Shown here one piece after another: positions 9,861-18,707 of a stretch of 64,000 bases of DNA. The notes beneath the pieces were generated by a model, which saw only the letters and a program-made list of their open reading frames with translations, did not search any database and was not told the DNA's origin. This DNA comes from Pseudomonas sp. FEN (GTDB taxonomy: Bacteria > Pseudomonadota > Gammaproteobacteria > Pseudomonadales > Pseudomonadaceae): assembly GCF_904067045.1 (NCBI RefSeq), contig NZ_CAJFDC010000007.1, forward strand, positions 248,001 to 312,000, written 5' to 3'. The position numbers and the translations under genes were made by a program. Each line of letters starts with the position of its first letter. Position 1 is the stretch's first letter.

Positions 9861-10236
9861 CGAGCAACACGCCTGGGGCGTAGAGGTTCCGGATATTCCG
9901 GGCTGCTTCTCGGCGGGCGAGGACCTGGACGACGCCCTGGCCATGGCCCGTGAAGCCATCGAAGGGCATCTGGAGATTCTCGCCGAGGACGACGCGCCCA
10001 TCCCCCGGGCCGGCACCGTGACCCAACACGCGAAAAACCCGGACTACGCGGGCTGCATCTGGGCACTGGTGGACATCGATATCACCCAGTACCTGGGCAA
10101 GTCGGAAAAACTCAATATCACCTTGCCGGGTTACCTGTTGAGCCGCATCGACGCTTACGTGCGCAATCATCCCGAGCAGAAGAGTCGTTCGGGCTTCCTG
10201 GCCACGGCGGCCTTGCGCGTGCTGCAGGGCGCCTGA
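9829..10236 (+). CDS. hicB: HicB-type antitoxin
   Basis: Antitoxin of 135 aa that neutralises the HicA toxin and probably autoregulates the pair. The N-terminal half has the degraded RNase H-like HicB fold (WGVEVPDIPGCFSAGEDLDDAL, with the usual acidic helix). The C-terminal half, LNITLPGYLLSRIDAYVRNH, is a ribbon-helix-helix DNA-binding segment. ATG at 9829 is preceded by CAGGAGACCACC inside hicA. The gene ends four bases before the convergent Sel1-repeat gene. An inverted repeat before hicA is the likely binding site. Confidence 0.92.
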   Translation: MLFPIAIQPGDEQHAWGVEVPDIPGCFSAGEDLDDALAMAREAIEGHLEILAEDDAPIPRAGTVTQHAKNPDYAGCIWALVDIDITQYLGKSEKLNITLPGYLLSRIDAYVRNHPEQKSRSGFLATAALRVLQGA

Positions 10237-10240
10237 GCCG

Positions 10241-11029
10241 TCAGCCCCGCAACGCCTGCAACGCCACATGACCGCTTTCATCGCCCAGCAATGCCGCTCG
10301 CTGGTGGTAGTCCAGCGCCAGCGCGCGGATCCCGGGATGCGGTGCCGCCAGCAGGGCCTGGCGGCCGACCCGCAGGAACTTCAGGTTTCCACCAGCCAAG
10401 GCTTGGCGCAACCAGCCCAGTGCCTGGTCGATCTCTCCCAGGTCCGCCAGCACCGCCGCGTAGCTGAACTGTCCACGAAAATCCCCACCCTCGGCCGACA
10501 GCCGATACCACTCGCAGGCCGCCACCCGGTCGACAGGACAGCAGTGTCCTTCCTCCAGATAACGTCCCAGCAGGTTCATTGATTTGGCATGCCCCAGTTC
10601 AGCGGCGCGCCGATAGCAGGCCAGCGCCGCGACCTGATCCTCGCCGACCCCGCGTCCGGTCGCCAGCAGATTGGCATAGTTGTACAGACCCCAGTCCAGC
10701 CCAGCCGCGGCCGCCAAGCGGTATTCCCGCGCCGCCGCCCGGGCGTCGGGCGCACAGCCCCAGCCATGCTCAAGGCAGCGCCCGAGCATATTGCGCGCCA
10801 TCCGGTGGCCGCCGTTCGCCGCGATACGGAACCAGCGTAAAGCCAGCACCGGGTCCTGCTCGATGCCCTGCCCGTCCAGCAGGATCTGTCCCAGCAGCGC
10901 CTGGGCTTCGAGCACACCCTGGGCGGCCGCCAATAAAATCGCCTGGGCCGCCCGGGCCGGATGCTCTTCGAGCATGGCCTTGAGCGAATCGTCGTCCAGC
11001 ACTTCCTCACGGCGCAGATGAAAACCCAT
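10241..11029 (-). CDS. Sel1-repeat (TPR-like) protein
   Basis: A 262-aa solenoid protein with at least four Sel1-like repeats. The repeat signature of about 36 residues (A..LG..Y..G.G...D...A..W.R.AA..G) recurs at LLGQILLDGQGIEQDPVLAL, MLGRCLEHGWGCAPDARAAA, NYANLLATGRGVGEDQVAAL and LLGRYLEEGHCCPVDRVAAC. No signal peptide is visible, so it is probably cytoplasmic and acts as a protein-interaction scaffold; the partner is unknown. It starts three bases after the piuC stop and likely belongs to the same iron-regulated transcript. PAO1 carries a similar gene beside piuC (recalled). Confidence 0.85.
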   Translation of the reverse strand: MGFHLRREEVLDDDSLKAMLEEHPARAAQAILLAAAQGVLEAQALLGQILLDGQGIEQDPVLALRWFRIAANGGHRMARNMLGRCLEHGWGCAPDARAAAREYRLAAAAGLDWGLYNYANLLATGRGVGEDQVAALACYRRAAELGHAKSMNLLGRYLEEGHCCPVDRVAACEWYRLSAEGGDFRGQFSYAAVLADLGEIDQALGWLRQALAGGNLKFLRVGRQALLAAPHPGIRALALDYHQRAALLGDESGHVALQALRG

Positions 11030-11032
11030 GAG

Positions 11033-11713
11033 CTAGACCTCGACCCAGCGTCGCAACAGATTGTGATAGGTCCCGGCGAGCTGGATCAGCGCCGGATGCT
11101 CGGGAACATCGCGGGTCAGGCTCTGGATCGCCGCGTCCATGTCGAACAGCAAGCTGCGCTGGCTGTCCTCACGTACCAGGCTCTGGGTCCAGAAGAACGC
11201 GGCATAGCGGGCGCCACGGGTCACGGCATTGACCTTGTGCAGGCTGGTCCCCGGATAGAGCACCAGGTCACCGGCGGGCAACTTGACCTGGCGGCTGCCG
11301 AAGGTGTCCTGGATCTCCAGCTCCCCGCCCTCGTAGTCATCCGGATCGCTGAAAAACAGCGTGGACGACAGGTCGGTACGGACCCGTTCCGGATTGCCCT
11401 TGGGCTGACGCACGGCGTTATCGATATGGAAATCGAAACTGCCACCGGCCGTGTAACAGTTCAGCAACGGCGGAAACACCTTGTGCGGTAACGCCGCCGA
11501 CATGAATTGCGGATTTTTCCACAAGCGCTCCAGCATCGCCGCGCCGATTTCCTGCGCCAGCGGATGCCCTTCGGGCAGTTGCAGGTTGTGCTTGGCCTTG
11601 GCCGACTGATAGCCGGCCGTCACCTTGCCGTCAGCCCAATCGGCCTGCTCCAGGGCCTGGCGGATGCGCAGCACCTCTTCACGGGAGAACAAGCCGGGAA
11701 TGTGCAGGAGCAT
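11033..11713 (-). CDS. piuC: PKHD-type Fe(II)/2-oxoglutarate hydroxylase PiuC
   Basis: Iron- and 2-oxoglutarate-dependent dioxygenase of 226 aa, the expected YbiX/PiuC length. The metal ligands are visible as H and D in FHIDNAV and the distal His in [10 protein letters not shown], with the 2-oxoglutarate-binding Arg in [10 protein letters not shown]. Two-strand prolyl-hydroxylase core segments ([19 protein letters not shown]) are intact. The gene is divergent from the siderophore receptor gene piuA, with Fur-box-like sequence in the 213-bp spacer, so iron-starvation induction is expected. Its substrate is not established; genetic linkage to catecholate uptake is the main clue. Confidence 0.92.
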   Translation of the reverse strand: MLLHIPGLFSREEVLRIRQALEQADWADGKVTAGYQSAKAKHNLQLPEGHPLAQEIGAAMLERLWKNPQFMSAALPHKVFPPLLNCYTAGGSFDFHIDNAVRQPKGNPERVRTDLSSTLFFSDPDDYEGGELEIQDTFGSRQVKLPAGDLVLYPGTSLHKVNAVTRGARYAAFFWTQSLVREDSQRSLLFDMDAAIQSLTRDVPEHPALIQLAGTYHNLLRRWVEV

Positions 11714-11735
11714 GGGCAGTACCTGAAAGCAAAAG

Positions 11736-11761
11736 GATGCTAATGATATTTATTCCTATTA
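11736..11761. promoter_or_regulatory. Fur-box-like sequence between piuC and piuA
   Basis: GCTAATGATATTTATTCCT resembles the Fur consensus GATAATGATAATCATTATC at about 13 of 19 positions by eye. It sits just upstream of piuC; a second AT-rich site is possible near 11843-11866, close to the piuA promoter. Known iron control of piu genes supports the reading. Confidence 0.55.
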
Positions 11762-11863
11762 GTTCTGTAAAACCCTTATCCACCGCAGTGACGAATCGGC
11801 AGGCGAAGCCACAAGGGAAAGCGTAGAAAATGCAACATATATGCAAATAGCAATTTTTCTCAA

Positions 11864-11891
11864 TTGATACAGAGACTTGTTTACTTTATAT
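11864..11891 (+). promoter_or_regulatory. Candidate sigma70 promoter of piuA
   Basis: TTGATA (11864-11869), 16-nt spacer, TTATAT (11886-11891), 36 nt before the piuA ATG. Confidence 0.55.
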
Positions 11892-11926
11892 TCCTCCGCC
11901 TCGATACCCTGGGGAGGGAACTTCAC

Positions 11927-14194
11927 ATGTCACGCCAGCAACCGCATCTTCCAGTCAGTTCGCCACGTCTGCTCGCCTCGGCGATAGGTGTGGCCATCAG
12001 CGCCACCTCGGCCACGCAACTGGTGCAAGCGGCCGAGGACACTGACGGCAAGAGCCAACGCAACAGCATCGCGCTGGACGCCACCAGCGTGACTGGTGAA
12101 GCCCAGGACTCGACGACCTACCAGGTGGAAAAAGCCTCCTCGCAGAAATACACCGCGGCGCTGACGGACACCCCGCGTTCGGTGACCGTCGTCCCGCAGC
12201 AGGTGCTCAAGGACACCGCGGCCACCTCCTTGCAGGACGCGCTGCGCACCGTACCCGGCATCACTTTTGGTGCCGGCGAAGGCGGCAACCCACAGGGCGA
12301 TCGGCCGTTCATTCGCGGCTTCGATGCCCAGGGCGACACCTATGTCGACGGTGTACGCGACACCGGCGCGCAATCGCGGGAAATCTTTGATGTCGAATCC
12401 ATCGAAGTCAGCAAGGGCCCGAATTCGGCCTTCGGCGGTCGCAGCTCGGCCGGCGGCAGCCTGAACCTGGTCAGCAAACTGCCCAAACTGCAGGACTTCA
12501 CCAATGGCGGCTTTACCTACGGCTCCGACCAGACCCGCCGCTACACCCTCGATGTGAACCGCCAGTTTCTCGACAGCGCCGCATTCCGCCTGAACCTGAT
12601 GAGCCACGAGCAGAACGTCGCCGGTCGCGACGCGGTCAACTACGATCGCTGGGGCGTGGCGCCGTCGCTGAGCTTCGGCCTGGGCACGCCGACCCGCGTC
12701 AATCTCAGCTACTACCATATGCAAAGCGACGACCTGCCGGATTCGGGGATTCCCTACGCCTACAGCTCCACGGCCGGCAATGCCGTGCATGTGCATGACA
12801 AGCCGACGGACGGCGGCAACAGCAGCAACTTCTACGGCCTGAAGGACCGCGACTTCCGCAAGACCCGCGCCGACATCAGCACCTTCTCCATCGAGCACGA
12901 CCTGAATGACGCGATGACGCTGAAGAACACCCTGCGCCACGGCAACACCGGCCAGGACTACATCCTCACCCAGCCGGACGACAGCCAGCACAACGTCAAC
13001 CAATTCGGTAACGTCTGGCGCCGGGCCAACACCCGGGTCGGGACCACCACGACCACCACCAACCAGACCGACCTGTTCGGCGAGTTCCATGCGCTGGGCT
13101 TGAAGAACAACTATTCCACGGGCCTGGAGTTCAGCCGCGAGCAAAGCCGCTACAGCGGTTACACCGTATCGAACAACAGCGCGGTGAAATGCCCGGCGGG
13201 CTCGGCACCGCCGTACTGCACTTCGTTGTCCAACCCCAATCCGAACGATCCCTGGACCGGCACCGCGGTGCGCAACTACGCCTTCACCGACTCCAGTGCC
13301 GATACCCGTGCCGCCTACGTTTTCGACACGATCGAGCTCGATCCGCAGTGGCTGTTGAACGCGGGCCTGCGCTACGACAGCTTCGAAACGCGCGCCAAGA
13401 CCGCAACCACCAACCGGGAGAACGACAGCCACTTCTTCAACTGGCAGGCCGGCCTCGTCTGGAAGCCGGTTGAAAACGCTAGTGTCTATGCCTCCTACGC
13501 CACCTCGGCGACACCACCTGGCGCCCTGGTGGGTGAAGGCGCCGAGGGCAACCCGTTGACGGCCGGCAACGCCAGCAGCGACCTGAAGCCGGAAGAAGCC
13601 GTCAACTATGAACTGGGCACCAAGTGGGATGTGTTCCACAACCGCCTGTCACTGACCGCCGCGATCTTCCGTACCGAGAAGAAGAACACTCGGATCCTGG
13701 TGGACCAGCTCACCTATCAGAACGCCGGTGAGTCCCGTGTCGACGGCATCGAGCTGTCGGCCAGCGGCAAGATCAGCGAGAAATGGCAGGTGTTCGCCGG
13801 CTACAGCTACCTGGACAGCGAACTGGTCGACCCGGGTCTCAACGGTCGCAACGGCGTGGTCAGCACGGGTTCGAACAAGGGCAACCAGATGCCCAATACG
13901 CCGAAGAACAGCTTCAGCCTGTGGACAACTTATGAAGTGCTGCCGAAGTTGACCGTCGGAGGCGGTGCCTTTTATGTCGACCAGGTCTACGGCGACAGCG
14001 CCAATACCGTCTATGTACCGGCCTACACCCGCTACGACGCCATGGCCAGCTACAAGCTGACGCGGAACGTCGACCTGCAATTGAACGTCCAGAACCTGAC
14101 CAACGAAACTTATTACGACAAGGCCTACTCCGCCCACTTCGCCAATCAGGCAGCGGGACGTACCGCGTTGTTCACCACCAGCTTCCACTTTTAA
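11927..14194 (+). CDS. piuA: TonB-dependent catecholate siderophore receptor PiuA (Fiu-like)
   Basis: Outer-membrane receptor, 755 aa, that imports ferric catecholate siderophores or their breakdown products using TonB energy. A long signal peptide ends near VQAAEDT. The plug domain follows (SVTVVPQQVLKDTAATSLQD; PFIRGFDAQGDTYVDGVRD; VEVSKGPNSAFGGRSSAGGS-like region), and the C-terminal barrel ends in Phe after TTSF, as outer-membrane barrels do. ATG at 11927 sits behind GGGAGGGAA; the earlier ATG would put 21 residues before the signal peptide. It is divergent from piuC and followed by piuB. PiuA homologues are entry routes for siderophore-drug conjugates in P. aeruginosa. Confidence 0.92.
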   Translation: MSRQQPHLPVSSPRLLASAIGVAISATSATQLVQAAEDTDGKSQRNSIALDATSVTGEAQDSTTYQVEKASSQKYTAALTDTPRSVTVVPQQVLKDTAATSLQDALRTVPGITFGAGEGGNPQGDRPFIRGFDAQGDTYVDGVRDTGAQSREIFDVESIEVSKGPNSAFGGRSSAGGSLNLVSKLPKLQDFTNGGFTYGSDQTRRYTLDVNRQFLDSAAFRLNLMSHEQNVAGRDAVNYDRWGVAPSLSFGLGTPTRVNLSYYHMQSDDLPDSGIPYAYSSTAGNAVHVHDKPTDGGNSSNFYGLKDRDFRKTRADISTFSIEHDLNDAMTLKNTLRHGNTGQDYILTQPDDSQHNVNQFGNVWRRANTRVGTTTTTTNQTDLFGEFHALGLKNNYSTGLEFSREQSRYSGYTVSNNSAVKCPAGSAPPYCTSLSNPNPNDPWTGTAVRNYAFTDSSADTRAAYVFDTIELDPQWLLNAGLRYDSFETRAKTATTNRENDSHFFNWQAGLVWKPVENASVYASYATSATPPGALVGEGAEGNPLTAGNASSDLKPEEAVNYELGTKWDVFHNRLSLTAAIFRTEKKNTRILVDQLTYQNAGESRVDGIELSASGKISEKWQVFAGYSYLDSELVDPGLNGRNGVVSTGSNKGNQMPNTPKNSFSLWTTYEVLPKLTVGGGAFYVDQVYGDSANTVYVPAYTRYDAMASYKLTRNVDLQLNVQNLTNETYYDKAYSAHFANQAAGRTALFTTSFHF

Positions 14195-14236
14195 TACGCG
14201 GCGCAAGAATCACTTTAATAGAGCAAGGCGGTCGCC

Positions 14237-16771
14237 GTGTTGAAGAAAACACTGTTCCAACTGCACTGGTTGTTCGGCATTACCGCCGGGCTGGTGCTGG
14301 CCTTCATGGGGATCACCGGTGCCGCGGTGTCCTTCCAGGACGAGCTGTTGCGCCTGCTCAATCCCAGCGTCCTGCAACTCGAGGTGCCGGCACATGGCGA
14401 GGCCCTGCCGCCGGCCGAACTGGTGCGCCGACTCGAAGCTCGCGAAGGCAAGAGCGTCGCCATGCTCTGGGTCGAACCCCACGGCGACAGCGCCGCGCGG
14501 GTCGCTTTCACGGCCCCGCCCGGTGAACGTCGTGGGCAGATGCGCTACTTCGACCCCTACACCGCGGACTACCAGGGTGATGCGCGGGGCCAGGCATTCT
14601 TCGGCCTGATGCTGCAACTGCACCGTTTCCTCGCCCTGGGCGATAGCGGCCGGCAGATCACCGGCGCGTGCACGCTGATGCTGGTGTTCTTCTGCCTCTC
14701 CGGACTCTATCTGCGCTGGCCGCGCCAAGCCCTGAACTGGCGGGTCTGGCTGACCTTCGACTGGGCGAAACGAGGTCGCGCCTTCAACTGGAACCTGCAC
14801 GCGGTCGCCGGCACCTGGTGCCTGCTGCTCTACCTGCTATCGGCGCTGACCGGCCTGTCCTGGTCCTATGAGTGGTACAACAACGGCCTGAACAAACTGC
14901 TGGCCGACTCACCGCTGCAACAACGCCGCGCCGGACCGCGCCAGCCACCACCCCCCAGCGGCCCGGCCCCCGGCGCCGACTACGCGGCCATCTGGGCCAG
15001 TATCCAGCGCGCCGCCGGCCCCGACCTCAGCGCCTACAATATTCGCCTGCCACAGGTCGCCGGACAACCGGCGACGGTCTACTACCTGCTCAAGGATTCG
15101 CCCCATGAGCGCGCCCTCAACCAGATCAACCTGGACCCGCTCAGCGGCGCCATCCGCGACCATTTGCGCTACGCCGACCAAAGCTTCAAGGCGCAACTGC
15201 TGACCAGCGTCTACGCGCTGCACGTCGGCAGCTACTTCGGGATCAGCGGCCGGATCCTGCTGACACTGTCGAGCCTGAGCATGCCGCTGTTTTTCGTTAC
15301 CGGCTGGCTGCTGTACCTGGATCGACGGCGCAAGCAACGCCAGGTCACGCGGGCCCGCCAGGACCTGCAAGCGCAGCACGACGACAGACCGGCCTGGCTG
15401 ATCGGCTTCGCCAGCCAAAGCGGTTTCGCCGAACAGTTGGCCTGGCAGAGCGCCAGTCAGTTGCAGGCGGCCGGCTTACCGGTACAGGTCCGCCCCCTGG
15501 CCGAGATCAAGGCGCGGGACTTGCGCGAATCAGCCCAGGCGTTGTTCGTCATCAGCACTTTCGGCGACGGCGAAGCGCCGGACAGCGCACGCGGGTTCGA
15601 ACGCAGGATACTCGGCCAGCCGCTGTCTCTCGGCGCCTTGAACTATTCGGTGCTGGCCCTCGGCGACCGGCAATACCAGCACTTCTGCGGTTTCGCCCGA
15701 CGCCTGCATCAATGGCTGGAAGAACGCGGCGGCAGCCCCCTGTTCGCCCCGATCGAAGTCGACAACGGCGATCCCTACGCCCTGCGCTACTGGCAACAGC
15801 AGCTCAACCAACTGACCGGCGGCGCGCCCCTGAAGACCTCGCAGGCATCGAGTTTCACTCACTGGACCTTGCACCGGCGCGAGCTACTCAATCCGGGTAG
15901 CAGCGGTTCCGCTGTCTACCTGCTGGGCCTGACGCCCCCCACGCCCCTCTCCTGGCAAGCCGGCGACCTGGTGGAAATGTTGCCACGCCAGAGCCCCCTG
16001 GCGGTGCGGCGTTTCCTCGCCGGACTCGGGCTTGAGGCCGACAGCCCGGTGCACGTCGACGGCTTGTCGGAAAGCCTCGCCCAGGCCCTGGGCGCACGCC
16101 AGTTGCCGGAGAGTCGGGCCCACCTGCTCGGCCTGCATGCCCAGGCGTTGGTGGACGCACTGGTACCGCTGGGCCCGCGCGAATACTCCATCGCGTCGAT
16201 TGAGAGCGATGGGCAACTGGAACTGCTCGTGCGCCAGGAGCGGTATGCCGATGGCAGCCTGGGCCTGGGTTCGGGGTGGCTGACCGAGCATGCGCCACCG
16301 GCTGGCGGCATCAGCCTGCGGTTGCGACGCAACAGTGGTTTTCATCTACCGGCAACGCCGTGCCCGCTGATTCTGTTGGGCAACGGCACCGGCCTGGCGG
16401 GATTGCGCAGCTTGCTCAAGGCGCGTATTGCCGATGGTCAGCGCGATAACTGGTTGTTGTTCGGCGAGCGCAATATCGCTCACGACTTCCACTGCGCCGA
16501 CGAATTGCGCGGCTGGCTCGCCAGCGGTGACCTGGCGCGCCTGGACCTGGCGTTTTCCCGCGACCAAGCGGAAAAAATCTATGTCCAGGATCGTCTGCGC
16601 GAAGCCTCGGATGAACTGCGCCAATGGCTGGCGAAAGGGGCGGCGATCTATGTCTGCGGTAGCTTGCGGGGGATGGCGGCGGGAGTTGAGCGGGTGCTGC
16701 AGGAACTGCTCGGGACCAAGGCCGTCGAGCAATTGATCGAGCAAGGGCGCTATCGACGGGATGTGTACTGA
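14237..16771 (+). CDS. piuB: PiuB: PepSY-membrane / flavodoxin / FAD-NAD(P)H reductase fusion
   Basis: Large inner-membrane flavoprotein, 844 aa, probably a ferric-siderophore or iron reductase. Residues 1 to about 375 form a PepSY-associated membrane module with several helices (first helix LHWLFGITAGLVLAFMGITG) and conserved His residues. A flavodoxin domain follows (IGFASQSGFAEQLAWQSA, VISTFGDGEAP), then an FAD-binding reductase barrel (REYSIASI) and an NAD(P)-binding domain (ILLGNGTGLAGLRSLL, YVCGSLRGMAAGV). GTG at 14237 gives the natural N-terminus. It lies 42 nt downstream of piuA. The domain chain resembles a sulfite-reductase flavoprotein tethered to a membrane electron donor; the acceptor is inferred, not shown. 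Confidence 0.88.
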   Translation: MLKKTLFQLHWLFGITAGLVLAFMGITGAAVSFQDELLRLLNPSVLQLEVPAHGEALPPAELVRRLEAREGKSVAMLWVEPHGDSAARVAFTAPPGERRGQMRYFDPYTADYQGDARGQAFFGLMLQLHRFLALGDSGRQITGACTLMLVFFCLSGLYLRWPRQALNWRVWLTFDWAKRGRAFNWNLHAVAGTWCLLLYLLSALTGLSWSYEWYNNGLNKLLADSPLQQRRAGPRQPPPPSGPAPGADYAAIWASIQRAAGPDLSAYNIRLPQVAGQPATVYYLLKDSPHERALNQINLDPLSGAIRDHLRYADQSFKAQLLTSVYALHVGSYFGISGRILLTLSSLSMPLFFVTGWLLYLDRRRKQRQVTRARQDLQAQHDDRPAWLIGFASQSGFAEQLAWQSASQLQAAGLPVQVRPLAEIKARDLRESAQALFVISTFGDGEAPDSARGFERRILGQPLSLGALNYSVLALGDRQYQHFCGFARRLHQWLEERGGSPLFAPIEVDNGDPYALRYWQQQLNQLTGGAPLKTSQASSFTHWTLHRRELLNPGSSGSAVYLLGLTPPTPLSWQAGDLVEMLPRQSPLAVRRFLAGLGLEADSPVHVDGLSESLAQALGARQLPESRAHLLGLHAQALVDALVPLGPREYSIASIESDGQLELLVRQERYADGSLGLGSGWLTEHAPPAGGISLRLRRNSGFHLPATPCPLILLGNGTGLAGLRSLLKARIADGQRDNWLLFGERNIAHDFHCADELRGWLASGDLARLDLAFSRDQAEKIYVQDRLREASDELRQWLAKGAAIYVCGSLRGMAAGVERVLQELLGTKAVEQLIEQGRYRRDVY

Positions 16772-16820
16772 GGCCCGCCCGACACATCGAGTGATCCGTC
16801 ATCGTCAGAACCGACGCCTT

Positions 16821-16912
16821 CGCTGGCAAGCCAGGTTCCTACAGGTTTTGTGTCGTACGTAAGGATTGCGTTCGACCACGTACTGTAGGAGCAGGGCTTG
16901 TCGGATCGCCGC
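16821..16912. repeat. Two degenerate REP-like elements between piuB and fruA
   Basis: CGCTGGCAAGCCAGGTTCCTACAGG at 16821-16845 (19-base core shown only in part) and CTGTAGGAGCAGGGCTTGTC from 16883, in opposite orientation. They share the TGTAGGAGC/GCTCCTACA core with other spacers in the window. Confidence 0.65.
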
Positions 16913-16964
16913 AGCGCCGCGAAGGCGGCGTAACAGTCGCCACAACATCTGAAGCCGAACACAA

Positions 16965-18707
16965 TTACGCCCGCGCCGGCTCCGCCGTCAACTCGACGAC
17001 CTCCGGCCGCTTGAGCAACGCATAAGCCAGCGCCGTCAGCAAGCTGCCTGCAACAATCGCCAGCAGATACAGCAACGTGTGATTGATCGCATTCGGGATC
17101 AGCATCACGAACAAGCCACCGTGAGGCGCCATCAGCTTGCAGCCGAAATACATCGACAAGGCCCCTGTCAGCGCACCGCCAGCAATACTCGCCGGAATCA
17201 CCCGCAACGGGTCCTTGGCCGCAAACGGAATCGCGCCTTCGGAGATAAAGCACAGCCCCAGCACGAACGCCGCCTTGCCCGCCTCGCGCTCACTCTGGGC
17301 AAACTTGTGCCGCGCAATCAGCGTGGCGATGCCCAGGCCGATCGGTGGCACCATGCCCGCCGCCATGGTCGCCGCCATCGGCGCATAACTCTGCGATGCC
17401 AGCAGGCCAACCGAGAACGCATAAGCCGCCTTGTTGATCGGCCCACCGAGGTCGACGCACATCATCCCGCCCAGCAGCACCCCAAGCAGAATGGCGTTGG
17501 TGGTGCCCATGCTGTCGAGGAAATGCGTCAGCCCTTCGAGCATCCCCGCCACTGGTTTGCCCACCACGTAGATCATCACCAGGCCAGTGAACAGGCTGGC
17601 CAGCAATGGAATGATCAGGATCGGCTTCAAGGCTTCAAGACTGCTGGGTAGCCGCGCATAACGATTGATCGCCTTGGCGCTGTAGCCGGCGAGAAAACCG
17701 GCGACGATCCCGCCGATAAAACCCGCCCCCAGGGTGCTCGCCAACAGGCCGCCGATCATCCCCGGCGCCAGGCCCGGACGGTCGGCAATCGAGTAGGCGA
17801 TGTAGCCGGCCAGCAATGGCACCATCAACTTGAACGCGCTTTCACCGCCGATCTGCATCAAGGCCGCCGCCAGTGTGCCCGGCTCCTTGAAGGCGGTGAT
17901 GCCAAAAACGAACGACAACGCGATCATCAGACCGCCCGCCACCACCATCGGCAACATGAACGAAACACCGGTCAGCAGGTGTTTGTAGACACCGGTTTTT
18001 TCCTGCTTGGCCGGGGCCCCGGCATTGCCTGCCATGGCCTGCTCCGGCCGTCCTTCGGCCAGGGCCTTGTTGAGGGTCGCGTCCGGTTGCTTCAAGGCGA
18101 TACCGGTACCGCAACGGTAGATTTTCTTGCCGGCGAAACGCTCGGTGGCCACTTCGATATCCGCCGCCAGCAACACGACATCGGCCTCGGCAATCGCTTC
18201 CGTGCTCAGCGGGTTGCGGGCGCCAACGGAGCCCTGGGTTTCCACCTGCAACTCATAGCCCAGGCGCTTGGCCGACTGCTGCAAGGCTTCGGCGGCCATG
18301 AAGGTGTGGGCCACGCCTGTCGGACAAGCGGTCACCGCCACCAGCCGCGGCGCGCGCTTGAGCGCCGCAACCGGTTCGGCCGCGCGTTCGGGCGCGACAA
18401 ATACCCGGGCCTCTTCGGCCCCCCGCCGCAACACCGCCTCGACATCCTGCAAGGCCTGGGACGGGGTACTTTGAAACACCCGCTTGCCGATAAACCGCGA
18501 CATGTCCACCGGCATGCTGCTGACCAGCAATACCCATTCGGCCGCCTCAAGCGTCGCCGCCGACAGCTGGCGTTCCGGGTGCTGCTCGTCGTGGACCTCG
18601 ACGCTGGTGCTCCAGCCCTGGCGCTGGGCCGCCGCATCAAGCAGGCGGGCACACAACACACTGGTAACCATGCCGTTCGGGCAGGCGGTAACAATGGCTA
18701 ATTTCAT
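16965..18707 (-). CDS. fruA: Fructose-specific PTS permease EIIBC (FruA)
   Basis: Membrane component of the fructose phosphotransferase system, 580 aa, that imports fructose as fructose 1-phosphate. Two IIB-type domains come first: TACPNGMVTSVLCARLL near the N-terminus and TACPTGVAHTFMAAEAL near residue 125, the latter with the standard active-site Cys. About residues 240-570 form the IIC channel with many helices (MLPMVVAGGLMIALSF; GFIGGIVAGFLAGY). I start at ATG 18707; a GTG directly before it (18710) would add one Met. It overlaps the fruK stop, and is last in fruB-fruK-fruA. Confidence 0.93.
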   Translation of the reverse strand: MKLAIVTACPNGMVTSVLCARLLDAAAQRQGWSTSVEVHDEQHPERQLSAATLEAAEWVLLVSSMPVDMSRFIGKRVFQSTPSQALQDVEAVLRRGAEEARVFVAPERAAEPVAALKRAPRLVAVTACPTGVAHTFMAAEALQQSAKRLGYELQVETQGSVGARNPLSTEAIAEADVVLLAADIEVATERFAGKKIYRCGTGIALKQPDATLNKALAEGRPEQAMAGNAGAPAKQEKTGVYKHLLTGVSFMLPMVVAGGLMIALSFVFGITAFKEPGTLAAALMQIGGESAFKLMVPLLAGYIAYSIADRPGLAPGMIGGLLASTLGAGFIGGIVAGFLAGYSAKAINRYARLPSSLEALKPILIIPLLASLFTGLVMIYVVGKPVAGMLEGLTHFLDSMGTTNAILLGVLLGGMMCVDLGGPINKAAYAFSVGLLASQSYAPMAATMAAGMVPPIGLGIATLIARHKFAQSEREAGKAAFVLGLCFISEGAIPFAAKDPLRVIPASIAGGALTGALSMYFGCKLMAPHGGLFVMLIPNAINHTLLYLLAIVAGSLLTALAYALLKRPEVVELTAEPARA

